Shown here: positions 1-9,389 of the stretch, piece after piece
Numbering within the stretch: the stretch's first letter is position 1
Layout: each line of letters starts with the position of its first letter
Assembly: GCA_039621445.1 (NCBI GenBank)
Contig: CP154957.1
Location: 30,223,778-30,287,777, forward strand
Source of the DNA: Euglena gracilis
Lineage: Eukaryota > Euglenida > Euglenophyceae > Euglenales
Direction: 5' to 3'
DNA: 64,000 nt
Notes under the pieces: generated by a model
The model's database searches: none
Told to the model about the DNA's origin: nothing
The model's input: only the letters and a program-made list of their open reading frames with translations
Position numbers and translations under genes: made by a program

Positions 1-560
1 CCCCTCCCTTTGCGGTCCTGGGTGGCCCCCCTGGGCCGCTTTTTTTGGCGCCCCCCCCCCCTGGGGTCTGGGCGGCCCCCCTGGGCCGTTCTTCGGCGCC
101 CCTCCCCCCTTGGGGTCGCGGGCGGCCCCCCTGGGCCGCACTTTCGGCGCCCCCCCCCCCCTGGGGTCGTGGGCGGCCCTTCCTGGGCCGCTCTTGGGTT
201 CCCCCCCCCCCGGGGTCTGGGCGGCCCCCTGGCCGCTTTTCTTTTCTATCTTTCTGTTTTTTTGCCGGCCCCCCTGGGCCGTGCGTGCCCCCCCCCCGGG
301 GTGGTCTTGGGCGCCCCCCCCCCCGGGCCGCTCTTGGGTGCCCCTGGGTCTTCTCTGGGCCCCCTTTGCCCCCGGGGTCGGTGGGGTCCCCCCCCTTTGG
401 GTCCCCTGGTCGTTTCCCCTCTTTCTTTGCTCGCCTCTCCCCGGGGCTTTCGCCCCCGTGCTTCGTCGCTCTCCTCTCCTCTCCTCTCTCTCTCATCTCT
501 GGGCTCTCTCCGGTCTCCCTTCTCCTGGCTCGGCCTCGGCGGGCTCACCGTGACTCAGCT
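1..560. repeat. GC-rich minisatellite
   Basis: Degenerate repeats of about 60-70 bases. Each has a GGGCGGCCCCCCTGGGCCG core, a TCTTCGGCGCC-like spacer, a C run and TGGGGTC. Units are clear to about 330 and fade into C/T-rich sequence by 560. Long open frames cross it in several phases, as expected when stop codons are rare, so I call none of them genes. Confidence 0.8.
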
Positions 561-724
561 TCGGTTGGGGAAGGGAAGGGAGGGGTGGCACACCAGTATA
601 AGAGGTTAAGTTGGTTGGTGAGAAGCCTCCACAGTATCCATCAGGTCAGTAGGGGGTGAGCCAGCTGCCGCCGACGTCACAGAATACCCTCACGACGACA
701 GCACAGCATGATCATCTGCTCAGC

Positions 725-1553
725 TCATGCGCGCGCGCTGCCGGCCGCCTGTCCTGAGCGTTGAAGGCGAGGGGAAGGAACAGAAAGATGAACTGGAACA
801 CGAGCACCATGGAGAAAATCCCAGTTTGACGCCAGGCCTTTTCCATTTCCCCATGGGGTGTGGGCAGGGGGCTTGGGTGGCCTCCTTGTTGGGAAGGAAG
901 GGCCGGGTCGCACCGTGGCCATGCAGGGGCACGCCTCCGGTGGTGGTGCCCCCTCGCCGCAGGGACGGGTCATGGGGGTGCACGGGAACGGGGCCCCCTG
1001 GTGAGAGGGGGGGATCCCGAGCTGGGGCGTCCCTGCGGGTCGACACGCGGGGGCGGCGACCTCTACCCGTGGGGGCAGGAGAGACTCGGGGACCGGGTCT
1101 CTGAGGTACGCCTGGACTGCGGGATGGGTACGCGTGGGACATGGGGAGTGATGGGGTGGTGGACGGTGGGGCAAGGGCAAGGGAAGCGCGGGAGAGCGCA
1201 TCCCTCGCAGACGCGGATCGCACGGAGGCGGGGCGCTCGCCGCTCACGGGCTGCCGGTGGACCCTGACCGGGTACCTGGGGTGGGCCGCTTGTTGGGGAC
1301 CCGCCGGGCCAGCGTCTCCTCCGTCTTCTTGGTCTCGATCTCCTTCGTCTCCTCCATCACCTTCATAATCGTCTCCAGAATCATCACCTTCTCGACATAA
1401 ATCTCCGTCCTCGGTATCCTGCCACTTCCACTCCTCTGGTGGCTCCTCCCAGGACAGCCCAAACTCCTTCTCCTTCTCCTTCTCGATCTCCACCGCGTGG
1501 CAGATGGCGATGTGGGCTTCCTCCGGGAACCTTGAGAGGTACTTCATGATGTC
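725..1553 (-). pseudogene. acidic then Pro/Arg-rich tail downstream of the Ty3-type integrase
   Basis: This stretch continues in the frame of the integrase at 1554-2696 after one TAG stop at 1554-1556. The first 60 or so residues are highly charged, with EKEKEKEF and runs of Asp, Glu and Gly. The rest is Pro, Arg and Ser rich with no recognised fold. The continuity of frame suggests the original polyprotein extended past the chromodomain, or that the integrase normally ends at the TAG and this is chance open frame in GC-rich DNA. The acidic segment looks coding; the Pro-rich end is doubtful. Confidence 0.4.
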
Positions 1554-2696
1554 CTACTTGATGTCGTGTTCGACGAAGTACGACACGATCGGGGAGGCGT
1601 ACCGGTGGAAGAAGTGCCTCAGCGGCTCCCACGTCTTCTCCTCGTACCCCAGCCACTTGACGAGGAACTCGAGGTCGCCGTTGGCATCGCGCCGATGGGT
1701 GACCACCGCCTCCACCTCCCACTCGTCCAGCCGGGAACCCTCCTCCGGCCTGGATTGGCGGAAGTGGAAGAGGCGGAGCGGTGGCCCCATGAGGGCTGGA
1801 TCGTGGCGGTAGCTCTTGATTTGGGATCGGTGGGCCACCAGCTTCCGGCCATCCTCCATCTGGAGCACGTACGTGTGCTCACTGGTGCGCTCTGCCACCA
1901 CGCACGGCCCGATCCAGTACGTCTCCAGCTTCTGCCCGGTGCGGGTGCGCGGGCGGAGGTACCAGACCTTGTCGTTGATCTGCAGCTCCGGCAGCTCCTT
2001 CCTCCGCTTGTTGACCGTCTGGGCTGTCTTGGCGTGCTCCTCGTTCAGGATCTTCGCGACACGATGATCAATGTCCTGCATGCGCTCGAAGAAGGCCACT
2101 GCGTCCTCGGCCCGCGTGTGCGGCTGGTACGGCACCCCGCCGTACCACCACTCGCGGCCGAATAGCACCTGGAAGGGGCTCAGGCCGCTGGGCCCAGCAC
2201 TGTCGTGCAGGGTACGCAGGGCCCGCAGCAGCGCCTCCGGCCACGCCACGCCCTCCGCCGCCTTCATCTTCCTCAGCCGCTTCTGGATCTGCGCGCCGAG
2301 GACCTCCGCACGGGCGTTGCCTTCGTGGTGGTATGCTTGGGAGAAGGCATGGTGCACCCCCAGTCTTGCGCACATTGCCCTCCACCAGGCCCCCACGAAG
2401 TGGGGGCCCCGGTCCGACGTGATGACGCTTGGCACGCCGAACTGCGCCCACTGCTCATACATCGCCTTCGCCACCGCCTCCGCCGTTAGCCCGCGGGTGT
2501 GGTGCACGGTCGCGATCGCCCAGCCGGAGTGCCGATCGATGCATGCTGCGAACACATTCACCAGCCTGCCGCCCTCCACCTCCACCTCCGGCATCTGGAA
2601 CAGATCCACGCTCACCGAACACATCACTGGCGTGGGCGTGATACGGAGCCGGAGGGGTTGGTGGGGGTGCTCTGACGCCTGGCAGAACTTGCACAC
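1554..2696 (-). CDS. Ty3/gypsy chromovirus integrase with C-terminal chromodomain
   Basis: Integrase inserts element cDNA into chromosomes. Residues 2 and 5 are the two Cys of the HHCC zinc finger (CKFC). The catalytic triad is D31 (SVDLF), D95 (TSDRGPHF) and E131 (NARAEV), with exactly 35 residues between D95 and E131, as in D,D35E enzymes. A GPY-like region (ETYWIGPCVV) follows near residues 240-260. Residues 324-359 are a chromodomain (EWEVEAVV, FLVKWLGY, KTWEPL), which in chromoviruses targets integration to marked chromatin. The piece is open for 380 codons but starts inside the zinc finger, so it is the 3' part of a frameshifted polyprotein. No protease or RT is found upstream where expected. 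Confidence 0.9.
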   Translation of the reverse strand: MCKFCQASEHPHQPLRLRITPTPVMCSVSVDLFQMPEVEVEGGRLVNVFAACIDRHSGWAIATVHHTRGLTAEAVAKAMYEQWAQFGVPSVITSDRGPHFVGAWWRAMCARLGVHHAFSQAYHHEGNARAEVLGAQIQKRLRKMKAAEGVAWPEALLRALRTLHDSAGPSGLSPFQVLFGREWWYGGVPYQPHTRAEDAVAFFERMQDIDHRVAKILNEEHAKTAQTVNKRRKELPELQINDKVWYLRPRTRTGQKLETYWIGPCVVAERTSEHTYVLQMEDGRKLVAHRSQIKSYRHDPALMGPPLRLFHFRQSRPEEGSRLDEWEVEAVVTHRRDANGDLEFLVKWLGYEEKTWEPLRHFFHRYASPIVSYFVEHDIK

Positions 2697-3030
2697 AGCC
2701 AGAATCTTGCCCGCCAGCTCGCGTGCTCGGAGGGCACCGCAAACTGGAAATTTCGGCTGGCCTCATCGAGGAGGCGCTCACCACGGACGTGCCCCGACGC
2801 CCGGAGCTGCTCTCGGATTGCCCGCTCGGTCAGGGCATCGGGCACGCACCAGACGGAATCCTTCATCAGCTTGCCTGCCTCCTTCCGGTAGCCAGTGGGC
2901 CATGGCCGGCCGCGCTTGATGGCCTGCCACGGCTCTTTGAACGTTGGGCACTTCTCATACGCCTCTGCTACCAGTTTCCCGAACGATCTTGTTTTTGCCC
3001 AGCCTTCACTCCCGGGGGTCCGTGAGGAGG
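2697..3030 (-). pseudogene. RNase H/integrase linker and HH half of the integrase zinc finger, frameshifted
   Basis: In a second minus-strand frame this reads as a basic linker (TERAIREQLRASGHV) and then the His residues of the zinc finger (GHVRGERL, PSEHA). The matching CxxC lies in the next frame at 2,684-2,696, so a one-base-type frameshift sits near 2,715-2,725. Beyond about 3,030 the frame stays open but base composition changes and no RT or RNase H motif appears, so the element is truncated or interrupted there. Confidence 0.7.
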
Positions 3031-4190
3031 TACCGGCGGGGTGGTGGGTAGGCGCGATGGGCTCTGGGGAGAGGGGTAGGTTCGGGATACTCCCCTTCCC
3101 ACGTAGGATTTTTTCCCGGGGACCGAAGGCCCTCCTTTTTGGGGAGTGGTTGGAGGGGGGAGTCCGGCTTGGCGTCCCTTCCGGCAGTGGGGGGGGTTTT
3201 AGGAAAAGGCCTGGTTGCCCTCCCCTAGGCTTCTTGTACCCCAGCACCAACACCTTTTTTGCTTGTACTGCTCCTCCTGCGCCAGCAGATATCCAATATT
3301 TTGTAATCTTTTGCTTCCTCCGCCCTTGGGATTTTTGACTTTCTTGAACTTTTGCACTTTCTTGGCTCCAGTGCCTTTCCTTGAATTCCTGAAGTTTCTT
3401 GAAATTTGATATAATTTGACCTTGGTCTTGATTCAGAAGGCACAATCTTGAATTGAAACCATAGGTAAAGAGAGGGAGCCTGCAGTGAAAATCATCAGAA
3501 CAGTTAGAGAGCGGTTTGCGCTATTTTGATGCTGAATTAGCGCAGTGGTTCGCTATATACAACAGCAGGCTGTAATAGTGGCAACGGAAGGTGCAGCGGC
3601 CGGTCCGCCAACTGTTTGCGCCCCTCATGGCACGACATTGCGCATCATCGCATCATCGCAGATTCACCTTAACTGTGATTCCGAGAGGAACAGGGGGGGA
3701 AGTGGCACGAACTTTGACTTTTCTTTTCAAACGATTGAGCAGAGAAGGAGCTTGGTAGACGTTACACTCGTTGTGGTGCTTCCCGAAGGCAGTTTTGGCA
3801 AGCACAGGACAAGGGGAAAGATCCCATTGGGCCAGGATGGGGCGCCTTTTGTACACCAGAGCCAGGATGTGTCTGGAAAAAGACGTGCTCCTTTGTTGGG
3901 AGGCCTCCAGGCCGTCAGAAGCCAATTTTTGGGTCCAGTATCAAAACACGGTCAGCCAAGAGCAAAGAGGATGAAATCTAGCAAGAAGGGTTTTTGAGCA
4001 GAACGCAAAAACTGGTGGAATGAGGGGCCACAGGAAAGGCATACAAGGCGATGTTGTCGGATGGTGTCCATGACGGAAATGATGTAAAAATTCGCGAACG
4101 TTTGCGACTGCATTCTTCAGAGGATGCCCCAGGATAGGGGCCGCCCGATGGAAGGGTGCACCTGCCAATCCCGGAGGGGAAAGAAGGAGA
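3031..4190. other. stretch without a recognised gene
   Basis: The sequence changes from G/C-tract DNA (3,050-3,220) to pyrimidine-rich DNA with repeated CTTGAATTCTTGAAATTTG-like words (3,330-3,430). Then come 3,545-4,000, open in several frames but not recognised. Part of 3,545-4,190 may be the decayed 5' part of the non-LTR element that follows. Confidence 0.5.
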
Positions 4191-4197
4191 GGCCCAC

Positions 4198-5004
4198 ATG
4201 AAAAAGGCCGTGCGGAAGGCCATTCTCTCCCTCAAAAACGAATCCGCGGGAGGACGAAGTGGGCTAGGCCCAGACCACTTTCAAAATTGATTTCCGCGCA
4301 GGCCTGCGGCTGTGGAGAGGATTTGCTGGAAGCCATCACCGTATTTGTTTTCATGGCTATCCAACAAGGTTTGCCTTTGGGAGTGGGATCCATCTTGGCT
4401 GGGGCACGATTGACACCATTGAGAAAAAAAAAGCAGCAAACAGATGCAGCTGGTAACGTGGTGTTACATGATGACAATGATGTGCAGAACGAAGGAACCA
4501 GGCCCATTTCTGCAGGAGAAGTTTTGAGGAGGTTGATTTCCAAAGTCCTGTTGAACGAAAACATCGTGAGAAACACACTGATTGATGGTCTGCCAGGGCA
4601 AGTTGGTGTAGGCCACTCAGACGCATGTGCCCTCACAGGCATTGCGTTGCCAGGGGTTACACAAGGCGGGGAAAACAGATTGTGCTTTATTGCAGTTGCA
4701 CTTTGCAAGCACATTCAATCACCTCAAGCGCGAACCCATGTTGCAACAAGTGAGGCAACAAGTGCCACACATGACTGCTTGGATCGAGTTCTGCTACGGT
4801 TACCACTCACCCCTGTACTGTGGAAACACACGTTTGAAGTCAAAATCAGGTGTACAGCAAGGTGATCGTTGTGGTCCAGCGGTGTTCTGCATTGCAGTGC
4901 AACCATTGGTGAACAAGATTGGAGAGATGGTTGCTTGGCAGTGTTGGTACCTGGATAAATGTCATCTAATCGGATCAATGGAACAATTGGACCGTGTGGT
5001 GTGA
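4198..5004 (+). pseudogene. reverse transcriptase core of the REL-type element
   Basis: Copies element RNA into DNA at the target site. The frame opening at 4,198 has AVRKAILSLKNESAGG and SGLGPDHFQ, the usual start of these RT domains, and ends in a stop near 4,290. The next frame (4,287 on) has AGARLTPLRKKK and RPISAGEVLRRLISK (RT motifs 1-2). A third frame (4,627-5,004) has KSGVQQGDRCGPAVF (motif B) and WYLDKCHLIGS (motif C). The catalytic YxDD is YLDK, so the second Asp is lost. At least two frameshifts separate the pieces. Confidence 0.75.
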
Positions 5005-5116
5005 ATGCTACTTGCAGAGGGACCCGAAATCGGGGTATGTCTCAACATGGAGAAATGCCGATTGTTCGGGACCAGCTATCAATGACACTTTTCGAAGATA
5101 ATAACGGGGAAGCACT

Positions 5117-5524
5117 GTGTTGCAGCGCATCTCGGCAATATCTTTTGTGGAACGATCGGGAACCAAGGCCTTGGGAATACCATTGACTTTCCCAGATGAT
5201 TTGCGCGGTCCATTTGGCAGGACAGATGGAGAGCCTGTGAAAAACTATGTTACCTCAGGCAATTCGTCCCTTCTGGCCACATCCGTTTCCAGCAACTACG
5301 ACAGTGCATTACAAGTTTGCAAAGTGAATGACCTCCTCAGGGGAACACCTCTGAATTCTTCTGATGACATGGTGAAACTCTTCTCTGCACTGGTCCGTGA
5401 CAGCTTGAGCAACATTGCGGGAAGACGGTTCTCAGAGGCACAATGGGATCAATCGACCATTCCAGTTCGTTTGGGAGGCATGGGGCTACAGGTTGCGGTG
5501 AACACAAGACCCGTGGCCAGATGA
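5117..5524 (+). pseudogene. RT thumb and connector of the same element
   Basis: The frame contains LGIPLTFP, then SALQVCKVNDLLRGTP, MVKLFSALVRDSLSNIAG and IPVRLGGMGLQVA. In related elements the same pattern (a helix, LLR, a short helix, then LP..GGLGL) follows the catalytic domain and binds template-primer. It ends at a stop just before the expected continuation. The downstream part through 5,740 is too eroded to place. Confidence 0.55.
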
Positions 5525-5865
5525 GCTGCTTTCCTGGAGTTTTGGCAAAAGAGCCGAGCACAGTGTCGCTTTCCCAAAAGAATTTGAGTTGTTACCTTCC
5601 GACTTTGCATTGGCAGGACGGCAATTGATGAAACACATTTGACAACCCTGAAAATGCAAAATATCAGTCGGGTTGCTCATCTGGGAAAGATGAAAAGTTA
5701 CCAGAAATTCGGGAATGACAAGTTGTCCGGGAAGCGAGGGGCCTATTTTGGTAACACATTCCACAGGGGCAGACAAGGTGCGCATTTCGAGCCAACAGAA
5801 ACCTCATGCATTGGCATGGGTGGCGACGAATAAGTGTGCAGCAAAGAAAACGTTGATGCCCCCGG

Positions 5866-6378
5866 ATGAATTCCGGGCGGTACTACAATGGACTCTGGGC
5901 ATGTCTGTGGTGGCCCCTCATGAAGGTCTGGAAGTCAAATGCCCAAGGTGTGATGTTGTCATGGATGATCAGGGAACCACCTGGTATGTTGCGCAAAAAT
6001 TACTTGTCACGACGACATGCCGGACTTAAACATTTCATCCTACAGCTGGCACAGGCAGCAGGGTACACCGCACGGCGTGAAGAAGGCATTGGAGATGGGA
6101 TACGGCCTGGTGATGTTTTCATCACAAGGTTTGATGTAAATGGACCTGCAGCAGTGGATGTTTCAGTGCGACGTGTGTTATCACCGTCCCACCCGGTGAC
6201 AGAAAAAAGTTGGGAACGCTGGCACGAGAAACAGGAAAGAGAAAAAGTCACCAAGTACAAAGATGCCGGCAACAGGCTTGGGTGGTCATTTGTGCCTCTG
6301 AATCTTGATTGTTTTGGAGGAATTGGAGACGAAGGGAGAACGTTCTTGTGCACATGTATCAGAGCTATCCTGGGGTAG
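5866..6378 (+). pseudogene. Cys-rich motif and restriction-like endonuclease
   Basis: The Cys motif (VKCPRCDVVMDDQG) lies in a neighbouring frame near 5,930-5,970. The endonuclease follows in the frame 5,866-6,378 with IRPGDVFITRFDVNGPAAVD, VSVRRVLSP, then QEREKVTKYKDAG and GWSFVPLNLDCFGGIG. P-G-D, the D in VDV, the E before and the K-x-x-K-Y after fit the PD-(D/E)xK core seen in REL endonucleases. That enzyme nicks target DNA to prime reverse transcription. The endonuclease itself is intact across about 110 codons. Confidence 0.7.
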
Positions 6379-6902
6379 AAGGAGCCCTGCCGAAAGAAGA
6401 ACCAGTGAAGCAGAAATTTGGCAGGGATTGAGCATGGTGTTGGTCCAAGAGGTGGACCGACAACTTTCATGGGCTCAGTGCCTGCGGTGCGAGGACATAC
6501 AGTACCCAGCCGTGGAACACCAACCGTACAATCTGGATTAAATGAACATCTGGAACTTTTTGACATGCAAAAAAGCAAGACCACAGTTTTCAAAAAATTA
6601 CGCAAGAGCTTTTGGGAAGACTCAATGAGCCAGCGAGGCTTGAATACATATACCGAAACCAAAGAAATCAGACATACTTAGTACTGAATGATTGCCCCAC
6701 ACGGAGGGCCAACATTACATGTTCACCTCCCCGGAGAACCAAAGCACATCCCATACAAGAGCTAAAGAAGCATTGGCAAACGTCTGGAGACAATGCTAGA
6801 ATGGAAGGCAGCAAGAAGTTGTCACAGAACACGCCGGATTCCTCATAAATGGCCACAAAATCTGTCTTGACTTCCCTGAAAGATACAAGAAGGGATCAAG
6901 GA

Positions 6903-7110
6903 TCAAGGATTGCAGCAAGAGGTAAACTACATTATCCTTCTCCAGGATATCGAACAAGGACTCTCTCCCACCCTCGCACCACGCGTGCACAATGTAACAG
7001 TCAAAGATTGCAGCAAGTAGTGAACTACATTATGCTTCTCCATCAAAAGTCGAGGGCATGGAACAAGGACTCTCTCTCAGCCGCTCACCATGCATGCAAT
7101 TTACTGTAAA
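6903..7110 (+). repeat. two tandem copies of about 105 bases at the element 3' end
   Basis: Both copies start at AGGATTGCAGCAAG or AAGATTGCAGCAAG, pass through AACTACATTAT and end after GAACAAGGACTCTCTC and a CACC-rich segment. Such duplications are common in the 3' regions of non-LTR elements. There are no clear target duplications, and the sequence after 7,110 shows no poly(A). Confidence 0.7.
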
Positions 7111-7310
7111 TATCTCACCCACCATGGACTTCGGCTCGGAGTGTTCCTCCTAGGCCGCCAATAAGACACATATAGACACTTCTTATTAAGATTATTAAGT
7201 TTCTTATTATCTTTTTCAGTGTGTATTTTTTTCGCATATCGTGTCGGACAAGTGAAAGCCCCACCAGGGGTATAGCTTGAAGCTCCGAGTTCGAAAAATT
7301 GTGACAATCC

Positions 7311-8465
7311 ATGAGAAGGCATTGGAGCAGGGACAGCACAGAGGAGGATGAAGGAGAAGGTTTCCTTGAAGGAGAGGAGTATGAGAACTGCCTCAAGCGC
7401 AGATGGGGACCTTCGTATGTAAGTCCGGAACGACGTCGTCAGTTACGCTGGGAAGGGAAGGAAGCTGACAAGAAAAGAAGAGCTGAGTACTGGGAAAGTC
7501 AGACAAGAAGTCGCAGCAGAAGCCCTGAGAGAAATATATTTACTGTATAACGTGGTGGTGACCCTCTGGGCAGGAGGAGGAGTGCAGCTGATTTCACTCC
7601 AGACAGGAGGAGGAGTGGTCAGGACAGACTTGTCAGAGATTGCTCTGCTCAGAGAAGATCCCTGCAGCAGCAGCAGGAGTATAAGCAGCAGGAGAGAGAT
7701 TACCCTGCACAAAGATGAGCCCTGCAGCAGCAGGAGTGTGGAGAGCAGGAGAGAGACTTTTGTACACAAAGGAGAACCCTACAGGTGCAGGAGTATGGAC
7801 AAGAAAGAGATTACCCTGCACAGAGAAGGTCAGACAATTCTCAGCTGCCGTCAGGGGTTATCCAGTGGACACAGCAGCTGCAGCATCTGCCACAGGTCAT
7901 CAGGTGTCACACCCCCAGTCTGTGGTGGATACAACAGCTGCAGCATGCACAGCAGGTCTCATAGGACAGGCTGCAGCAGCGCCAGGGCACAGCCAGATGA
8001 TTCCTGCACAGGGCCAGATGTATGTGACATCCCAGCCTGTATATTATGTGAACCCCACAGGAACAGTGGTTCAGGACCTACCTGGTGGAAGTACCAGATG
8101 ATGATGGGCCAGGCTGTGGGGCACAATGCCCTTACCCCAGGGACAGCAAATATCCCACCAGCCGTGTCCTCTTCCCAGCAAGTCATGGGAGGGGCTGGAC
8201 TGAGTACGCCCCCCCCCCTCCATATCAAGAAGCAGGGGGCAGCAAAGCCCCTCGGGGGGAGAAAAGAAGGAATGAGAGCTCAAGAGCCTCCACCTCCACC
8301 AGACCTTCGAGGTCCAGATCCTCACCTTGTTCCACATCAGGCAGCGATGATAAAGAGCTATTGGAGTTGTTGAAGAAAAGGCGACGCAAAAGGAAAGAAC
8401 ATCAGCAAAAAAATGAGAAAGAGGATCATGGACAGGGGCAAGAAGCGTCCACATTAAGCCGTTGA
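7311..8465 (+). pseudogene. broken RS-, Gln- and Ala-rich protein gene, possibly retroelement ORF1
   Basis: The first frame (7,311-7,550) encodes an acidic then Arg-rich segment ending in RSRSRSPERN. After a TAA the same frame continues as GRRRSAADFTPDRRRSG and a Gln-rich repeat (ERDYPAQRRSLQQQ) at 7,620-7,830, interrupted by one TGA. The frame then shifts (7,860-8,100) into SQPVYYVNPTGTVVQDLPG. It shifts back at about 8,085-8,465 with PSRSRSSPCSTSG and a basic KKRRRKRKEHQQK end. All parts are low complexity and in one order, so I read them as one decayed gene. The product is unknown; an RNA-binding or Gag-like protein is possible. Confidence 0.5.
7625..7830 (+). repeat. about 60-base coding repeat, three to four copies
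   Basis: Each unit reads as AGAGAGATTACCCTGCACAA, a CCTGCAGCAGCAG segment and GAGTATGG. In the main frame it gives ERDYPAQR, LQQQ and EYGQ. Unit length stays near a multiple of three, which supports past selection on the protein. Confidence 0.7.
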
Positions 8466-8740
8466 GTGCATGCGAAATTGGACCAGGGAGGGGGGAGGGG
8501 GGACACCTCCCCCCCATGCTTATGGAAGAATATCCCAACAAAGGGGAACAGGTACCCTCCCCCACACCATTGAATACAACCAGACAGGAGGAGGGAGGCA
8601 CCCCCCACTCTCCTCCACGGGAAAAAAGCCCCGAGAGGAAGGCGGCACCCCCTCCACTGGAAGAAAAAAACCCCAGAAGGGATATAAACAAATTGTGCAC
8701 GCTGCGCGAAAAAAAAAGGCCCTCAACAGGATGTCCTCCC

Positions 8741-9303
8741 GCGTCACCATGGCTGTTCGGAGACGGGAGACCTCCACCGTGGGCTCCGGGTCCACCACCC
8801 GGGCCGCTCCCTCACCTGGCCTGGCACGCACCATCGCTGTCAGGCCTTGCACCTCTCCCTCGCGACATCGGTGCTCAGGCGGCACGACGGCGATGGCTTG
8901 GGCTGCCTCGTCCGCCGCCTTTTCTGCGGCTGCCTTGGCTTGCGCCACCTGGCACTCGAGCCGTCTGTGCTGGGCTTGGATGGTCTCCATGAACTGCGCG
9001 ATGACCTTGCCTGGCCCTTCTGCCACTTGCCGATAAACCGCCGCGGACGCCTCCTTCGTGGCCTTGATCTCCTTGTCCATCTCCTCCAGTGCCGCGGTGG
9101 GCCAGTCATCCCACATCTCCCGGGTGCGGCTGCCCAGGAGATCGAGCTGGGCCACCACCTGCCCGAGACTCGCCTCCACGCCGCGGACTTGGACGCCCAC
9201 GGCGTCGATGCGGCTCGTGAGCCACACCGCCACCTCCTCGTGTGGATGAAGCGATCTACTGCACGGAAAAGTTGGAGCCCCTCCTCTAGCGACCCGATTC
9301 ATC
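8741..9303 (-). pseudogene. coiled-coil protein fragment, possibly Gag of the Ty3-type element
   Basis: The minus-strand frame has a helical, heptad-rich stretch (SRIDAVGVQVRGVEASLGQV, QVAQAKAAAEKAADEAAQA) of about 130 residues, then Val/Arg-rich sequence. Near 8,740 it runs into lower-GC DNA with G/C tracts, where the frame is probably chance. Composition and strand match the integrase at 1.5-2.7 kb, so I suggest it is the Gag end of that element. There is no zinc knuckle and the assignment is weak. Confidence 0.4.
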
Positions 9304-9389
9304 ATTGACTCCACCGACACGCTCCCCGTGGATCCGGCCGGAACGGCCGCCCCAGGGATGGTCCTCCGTCAACGACACGGAGGTGCTGT

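Larger units (their letters stand above)
725..3030 (-). mobile_element. truncated Ty3/gypsy chromovirus, 3' part
   Basis: Only the integrase end of pol survives, on the minus strand. I find no flanking LTR pair and no RT. GC content is much higher than in the sequence starting near 3,050. The coiled-coil frame at 8,741-9,303 has the same strand and composition and may be the Gag end, separated by later insertions; that link is inference. Confidence 0.7.
4190..7110 (+). mobile_element. decayed non-LTR retrotransposon with C-terminal restriction-like endonuclease
   Basis: Pieces of one polyprotein appear in order on the plus strand but in different frames. They are an N-terminal RT segment, RT core, thumb, a Cys/His motif and a PD-(D/E)xK-like endonuclease. 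A 3' region with a tandem repeat of about 105 bases follows. The order RT then zinc knuckle then REL-type endonuclease is that of R2/CRE/NeSL-like elements and related protist elements. Several frameshifts and stops make it non-functional. Confidence 0.75.

Noticed and set aside
10-659. Three overlapping open frames of 150-200 codons
   Set aside because: Stop-poor GC repeat DNA; the peptides are Pro/Gly runs in all phases.
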